This document shows, piece by piece, positions 7,101 to 8,175 of a DNA stretch of 8,175 nt; within the stretch, counting starts at the first letter, position 1, and every line of letters starts with the position of its first letter. The notes below the pieces were generated by a model that ran no database searches, was not told the DNA's origin, and worked only from the letters and a program-made list of their open reading frames with translations. The stretch covers positions 1 to 8,175 of the forward strand of contig DJXI01000028.1 of assembly GCA_002449695.1 (NCBI GenBank). Direction: 5' to 3'. The DNA comes from Verrucomicrobia bacterium UBA7008 (GTDB taxonomy: Bacteria; Verrucomicrobiota; Kiritimatiellia; RFP12; UBA1067). Position numbers and translations under genes: made by a program.

Positions 7101-7353
7101 TCCAGCCGGGCGTCCCCATGGTGCCGGACGACGAGGTCTGCGGCTTGCGGACGAAACCGGGGCCGTCGACGAGGTTGACCCATGCGGTCGCGTTCGCGTC
7201 GTGCGGCGCGTTGGCGCCGGCGTTGCGGATGCCGTCAAGCTGCAGGACGAGGCCGTCCTGCACATAGGCGTCGGGCTCATAGAGAAGTCCGGCGCGAACG
7301 GATGTGCTGGTCAACGCGAGACCGATTGAGCCAATCAACATGAGTTTCTTCAT
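4180..7353 (-). CDS. secreted protein with three LamG-like modules
   Basis: This encodes a 1057-residue exported protein, probably a surface or extracellular glycan-binding or adhesion protein. Residues 1-21 are a signal peptide (MKKLMLIGSIGLALTSTSVRA). Three modules of about 330-350 residues follow, each a concanavalin-A/LamG-like domain (about 31-255, 359-600, 718-955) plus a beta domain of about 100 residues (256-348, 601-702, 956-1047). Each LamG copy ends with a family-like motif: NAFRLYNRALTAEEIQQNW, KSVRLYNRLLTEAELAHNR, KSIRLYDRMLSEDELAWNR. Modules 2 and 3 share DLSGNGRDAxLAGN and are clearly the closest pair; module 1 is more diverged. The protein ends PRPKGLVLVVR, like the FN3 protein of this window. 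The ATG at 7353 has AAGGGAG 8 nt upstream; an ATG at 7413 would put 20 residues before the signal peptide. No enzyme motif was seen; function is inferred from fold only. Confidence 0.88.
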   Translation of the reverse strand: MKKLMLIGSIGLALTSTSVRAGLLYEPDAYVQDGLVLQLDGIRNAGANAPHDANATAWVNLVDGPGFVRKPQTSSSGTMGTPGWTDNGFSFANAAYFLGTGFASGWATNITIEMTGNFPNADRHTNFPNYFCNVDGSEFNIWNPSGNGKGGLTFKDDAADTGSNSRPTVSSWDGVNFSCFMSDTQKGIYVKGVAASTKNRTNKKAIPGTSYYIGDTPANMQRTINGTMNAFRLYNRALTAEEIQQNWQLDQYRFITGIPVTNAVIATSRGGATGPEGVGAFAVDKDGYVFRAPACATVGGVAYALSGCTVAQWNSATGDWGAAEIRDGVFAVSVSSSDKVKITWQWEAATGSLDAGYLTEGLALRLDGIDNAGVGVHDASAAVWKDLSGNGRDAFLAGNADGTSYWTDKGFYFNFNAVFSTAEKFAFGTQHTFEVLMDGKRSDWWGDNKDKVILVPSTGPTGAGGIYYKKANAILCHRSDATTGSPWDAMPGFYQLATVTYLAALRDNAKTALITGTTYPETEYDVANGGLASQNYVTNAWLVGSKNLVADPTTWLVGGKTTALADTTKGTVKSVRLYNRLLTEAELAHNRAVDEARFFGKIPETGCVVVQSAIAGLEGREPNGIYFPDGWTFSAGSGTNTVRGIGWVCAGYQLQAWDADASAWGAQQTFPRVGGNAVEYTAPAASVASASVRLTWLWKPVAGIRTAANYALADYAAGGAQLHLDGLAHGDSATVWSDLSGNGRDATLAGNPSGESHWVDDGYFFASNAVFATADTATGKFSLGHAYTMQALGEVNFADHILAGVTHNGTYVSPIVDHLAYGSVWLKGDGMGTIQHHTSDTTGAAWNLRGSVFVGLDGHPTYLTAIRNGNRAALVEGTAYPTTENTMAHQACMDWSVGSKDEAAPATRWGVGASTAGGGGNPLYGTVKSIRLYDRMLSEDELAWNRKVDQARYFGALTTTNVVIETKYGDGTGETLAEGVGAYEVFGDAHTFSATEVKDSSEALKPVAGCYVWTWKDGAWSEKKTWHKGTSYDYTTDQGTVKIVWSPRPKGLVLVVR
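5038..5157 (-). repeat. internal repeat in LamG module 3 (copy B)
   Basis: Residues 733-772 (ATVWSDLSGNGRDATLAGNP to SNAVFAT) match residues 381-420 of module 2 closely at protein level, and the DNA is also visibly similar. This suggests module duplication within the gene. Confidence 0.7.
6094..6213 (-). repeat. internal repeat in LamG module 2 (copy A)
   Basis: Residues 381-420 (AAVWKDLSGNGRDAFLAGNA to FNAVFST) are the counterpart of the stretch at 5038-5157. Module 1 lacks the DLSGNGRD signature at the same place (it reads NLVDGPGF), so it is the older or faster-changing copy. Confidence 0.7.
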
Positions 7354-7538
7354 TGTGCTTGCTCCCTTCTTGCTGCCCTCAGGTGGCAATAGATTGATGA
7401 AAGTGTACAGCAACGCGCTTCGCCTTGCAGCGAAACGTGGCGAGGTGGTGCGGAAAATGACTGGCAGCGCGCGCAGAAACGCGCGGCACGCGCGTGACGC
7501 GCGAGCGGTGCGAATCGAACTGTCTTTGCGCCATTCAT
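7350..7538 (-). other. leader ORF overlapping the LamG start (ATGA)
   Basis: A 62-codon open frame begins at an ATG (7536-7538) inside the LamG leader and ends with a TGA sharing ATGA with the LamG start codon. This geometry would allow translational coupling. Its product is Arg/Ala/Cys-rich, with a stretch ARHARAARFCARC, and its own start has no clear ribosome site. It may simply reflect GC-rich hairpin DNA, so coding is doubtful. Confidence 0.2.
7362..7368 (-). promoter_or_regulatory. ribosome binding site of the LamG gene
   Basis: AAGGGAG on the minus strand, 8 nt before the ATG at 7351-7353, fixes the start of the LamG protein directly before its signal peptide. Confidence 0.65.
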
Positions 7539-7592
7539 CTTCTTCTCTTTTGTCCTGCTCATGCCGGACGAAACGCCTTCCCCAAATTTGCG
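7369..7592 (-). promoter_or_regulatory. long structured 5' leader of the LamG gene
   Basis: The predicted transcript start (about 7592) lies roughly 239 nt before the LamG ATG. The middle of the leader (about 7466-7504) is made of CGCG runs that can pair several ways. For example, CGCGCG-TGA-CGCGCG occurs at 7489-7503, and another GCGCG pair sits around AGAAAC just before it. No known riboswitch class was recognised. Confidence 0.4.
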
Positions 7593-7598
7593 GATGCC

Positions 7599-7627
7599 AT
7601 TATAGCACACATTAATTCATCTTGCAA
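7599..7627 (-). promoter_or_regulatory. strong extended -10 promoter of the LamG gene
   Basis: On the minus strand, TTGCAA (7622-7627) is followed after 17 bp by TATAAT (7599-7604), with a TG extension (TGCTATAAT, 7599-7607). This is the best sigma-70-type promoter in the window. Its start region, TGTGCTATAATGG, differs by one base from that of the FN3-like gene. Confidence 0.7.
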
Positions 7628-7628
7628 T

Positions 7629-7653
7629 TGTGAAATTTCACACGCACTTGCGT
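7629..7653. promoter_or_regulatory. palindromic operator(s) upstream of the LamG promoter
   Basis: TGTGAAATTTCACA (7629-7642) is a perfect 14-bp palindrome, 1 bp beyond the -35 hexamer and centred at about -43.5 of the LamG promoter. It has TGTGA half-sites as in CRP sites, but with a 4-bp spacer as in FNR sites. That position suits an activator touching RNA polymerase. A second dyad, ACGCA-CT-TGCGT (7642-7653), abuts it. The regulator is not in the window. Confidence 0.5.
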
Positions 7654-7666
7654 TTTTCGCTCATGT

Positions 7667-7690
7667 CCGCCTCCAGAAGTAAACGCGCTT
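7667..7690. repeat. right copy of 24-bp direct repeat
   Basis: This is an exact copy, in the same orientation, of the 3' end of the U32 gene (4144-4167), including codons RLQK and TAA. It lies just outside the LamG promoter and operator. Bases before it share no similarity with the U32 gene, so it is not a longer gene remnant. Distance between repeat starts is 3,523 bp. Confidence 0.85.
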
Positions 7691-7784
7691 TTGTCGTTCG
7701 TTTACCCTCCGTAAAGATTCGCTATTGTTGATGGTGAAGGTAAATCCCTCACTCCCTCCCCGGGGAGGGGGCGTGCGTTTACTT
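7677..7784. repeat. cluster of GTAAA/TTTAC boxes in inverted pairs
   Basis: AAGTAAACGC (7677-7686) and GCGTTTACTT (7775-7784) form a perfect 10-bp inverted pair. Between them are CGTTTAC (7699-7705), pairing with GTAAACG (7679-7685), then GTAAAG (7711-7716) and GTAAAT (7740-7745). The first box lies in the right copy of the 24-bp repeat. The set could be binding sites for a regulator or recombinase, or a folded transcript. Confidence 0.4.
7754..7769. repeat. 16-bp perfect palindrome
   Basis: CCCTCCCC-GGGGAGGG is a perfect palindrome with no loop, nested inside the GTAAA/TTTAC pair at 7740-7744 and 7778-7782. As DNA it could extrude a cruciform; as RNA it would form a short hairpin. T-rich sequence (TTTACTTTT) follows at a distance, too far for a standard terminator. 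It may be part of a dispersed palindromic element. Confidence 0.5.
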
Positions 7785-7826
7785 TTGACAGTGGCGCTTC
7801 GCCTTCCTTGTCGCACCCCATTTCCT

Positions 7827-7958
7827 GAACACGCATATTCACAAACGCGAACATGCATGTTCACGATCACGGACATGCATATTCACGAACGTGGACATGC
7901 GTATTCACGAATGCAGATATGCGTGTTCGCTCATACGGATATACATGTCCATTTAGAT
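7827..7958. repeat. six 22-bp imperfect tandem repeats
   Basis: Units start at 7827, 7849, 7871, 7893, 7915 and 7937. Each has a 14-bp near-palindromic core, best in unit 2 (GAACATGCATGTTC), and an 8-bp spacer like ACGAACGT. Each core contains a strictly alternating purine-pyrimidine 10-mer: ACACGCATAT, ACATGCATGT, ACATGCATAT, ACATGCGTAT, ATATGCGTGT, ATATACATGT. The units differ within it only by transitions. The period of 22 bp (about two helical turns) would put all cores on one DNA face, as in iteron or operator arrays. Because 22 is not a multiple of 3, the open frames across it have no consistent peptide repeat and are not taken as genes. Confidence 0.8.
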
Positions 7959-8036
7959 GCCTGCATAACAGGGAATCGGCGCGGCGAGGGGAGGCGCCCT
8001 GCGGACAAGAGGAGCGAGGCGAGTGGAGTGGCGCGA
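7959..8036. other. GC-rich spacer, no gene seen
   Basis: Together with the repeats on both sides, this completes a stretch of about 550 bases (7628-8175) without a convincing gene. Open frames on both strands are Arg/Gly/Ser-rich and lack start signals. It contains a run of GAGGCGAG/GAGCGAG-type iterations but no feature that can be named. Confidence 0.4.
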
Positions 8037-8160
8037 AGAATTTTGCGGCCCGACAGGACTGGCGACCGTCTCCTAAACCTCGGTGATGACGGGCGGAAGC
8101 AAAAGACGCGCGCCGGATTGACCGCAATGAGTCCTGTCGGTGGGGTGCCGCAAAACTTCT
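8037..8160. repeat. long bulged inverted repeat
   Basis: The left arm (8037-8060) pairs over all 24 bases with the right arm (8130-8160) around a 69-nt loop. Paired blocks are CCGACAGGACT with AGTCCTGTCGG (11 bp), TTTTGCGGC with GCCGCAAAA (9 bp) and AGAA with TTCT (4 bp). The right arm has two extra pieces, TGGGGT (8141-8146) and one C (8156), giving 6-nt and 1-nt bulges. It could be the ends of a small non-autonomous element or a structured RNA. No U-run follows within the window. Confidence 0.65.
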
Positions 8161-8175
8161 GAGCGAGCAGCTCCA

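Noticed and set aside
4843..7329. 828-codon open frame on the plus strand opposite the LamG gene
   Set aside because: It is Arg/Gly/Val-rich with no domain pattern and no ribosome site. It exists because the GC-rich LamG codons leave the opposite strand free of stops.
7827..7958. CRISPR array
   Set aside because: Units are 22 bp back to back with only 8-bp similar spacers and no unique spacer sequences; no cas gene is present.
8037..8160. Integron attC site
   Set aside because: The bulged hairpin form is reminiscent, but the arms lack the RYYYAAC/GTTRRRY core boxes and no integrase or adjacent cassette is visible.
7725..8162. 145-codon and smaller frames crossing the 22-bp array
   Set aside because: The repeat period is not a multiple of three, the peptides have no consistent repeat, and both strands are open in several frames, so the array is more likely non-coding.

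Overview
GC-rich bacterial DNA carrying five complete protein genes. The mix fits an anaerobic member of the PVC group (Verrucomicrobiota/Kiritimatiellota): two secreted beta-sandwich proteins, one with three LamG-like modules, beside a housekeeping operon with strong G/C third-position bias. This placement is an inference from style; no marker gene is present.

Layout. Positions 1-217 hold a REP-like hairpin, GC-rich repeat-looking DNA and a possible 3' remnant of a gene. A minus-strand gene (218-1063) encodes a secreted protein with fibronectin-III-like ends around a beta-rich core. A divergent promoter region (1064-1239) separates it from a plus-strand operon: mscS (1240-2079), thiD (2091-2903) and a U32/TrhP-type tRNA hydroxylation gene (2900-4159). 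The operon is tight, with an 11-nt gap and then a 4-nt start/stop overlap. Convergent to it, 20 nt away, is a 3.2-kb minus-strand gene for a secreted protein with three LamG-like modules (4180-7353). That gene has a long structured leader, a strong extended -10 promoter and a 14-bp palindromic operator just upstream of the -35 box. The last 550 bases hold no convincing gene but are rich in structure: GTAAACG/CGTTTAC boxes, a 16-bp palindrome, a 22-bp tandem repeat array and a long bulged inverted repeat.

How it fits together. The operon genes have unrelated jobs: osmotic safety valve, thiamine pyrimidine phosphorylation and tRNA wobble-uridine hydroxylation. They probably share only transcription. 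The two secreted proteins share a short C-terminal tail (PRP, a hydrophobic run, then a final Arg) and nearly the same -10 region (TGTGCTATAMTGG), suggesting a common export or attachment route and common expression.

Most notable signal. The LamG gene with its promoter and operator is bracketed by an exact 24-bp direct repeat. The left copy is the last codons and stop of the U32 gene plus 8 nt; the right copy lies beyond the LamG promoter. This looks like a one-gene cassette inserted at the 3' end of a housekeeping gene. No recombinase is visible in the window.
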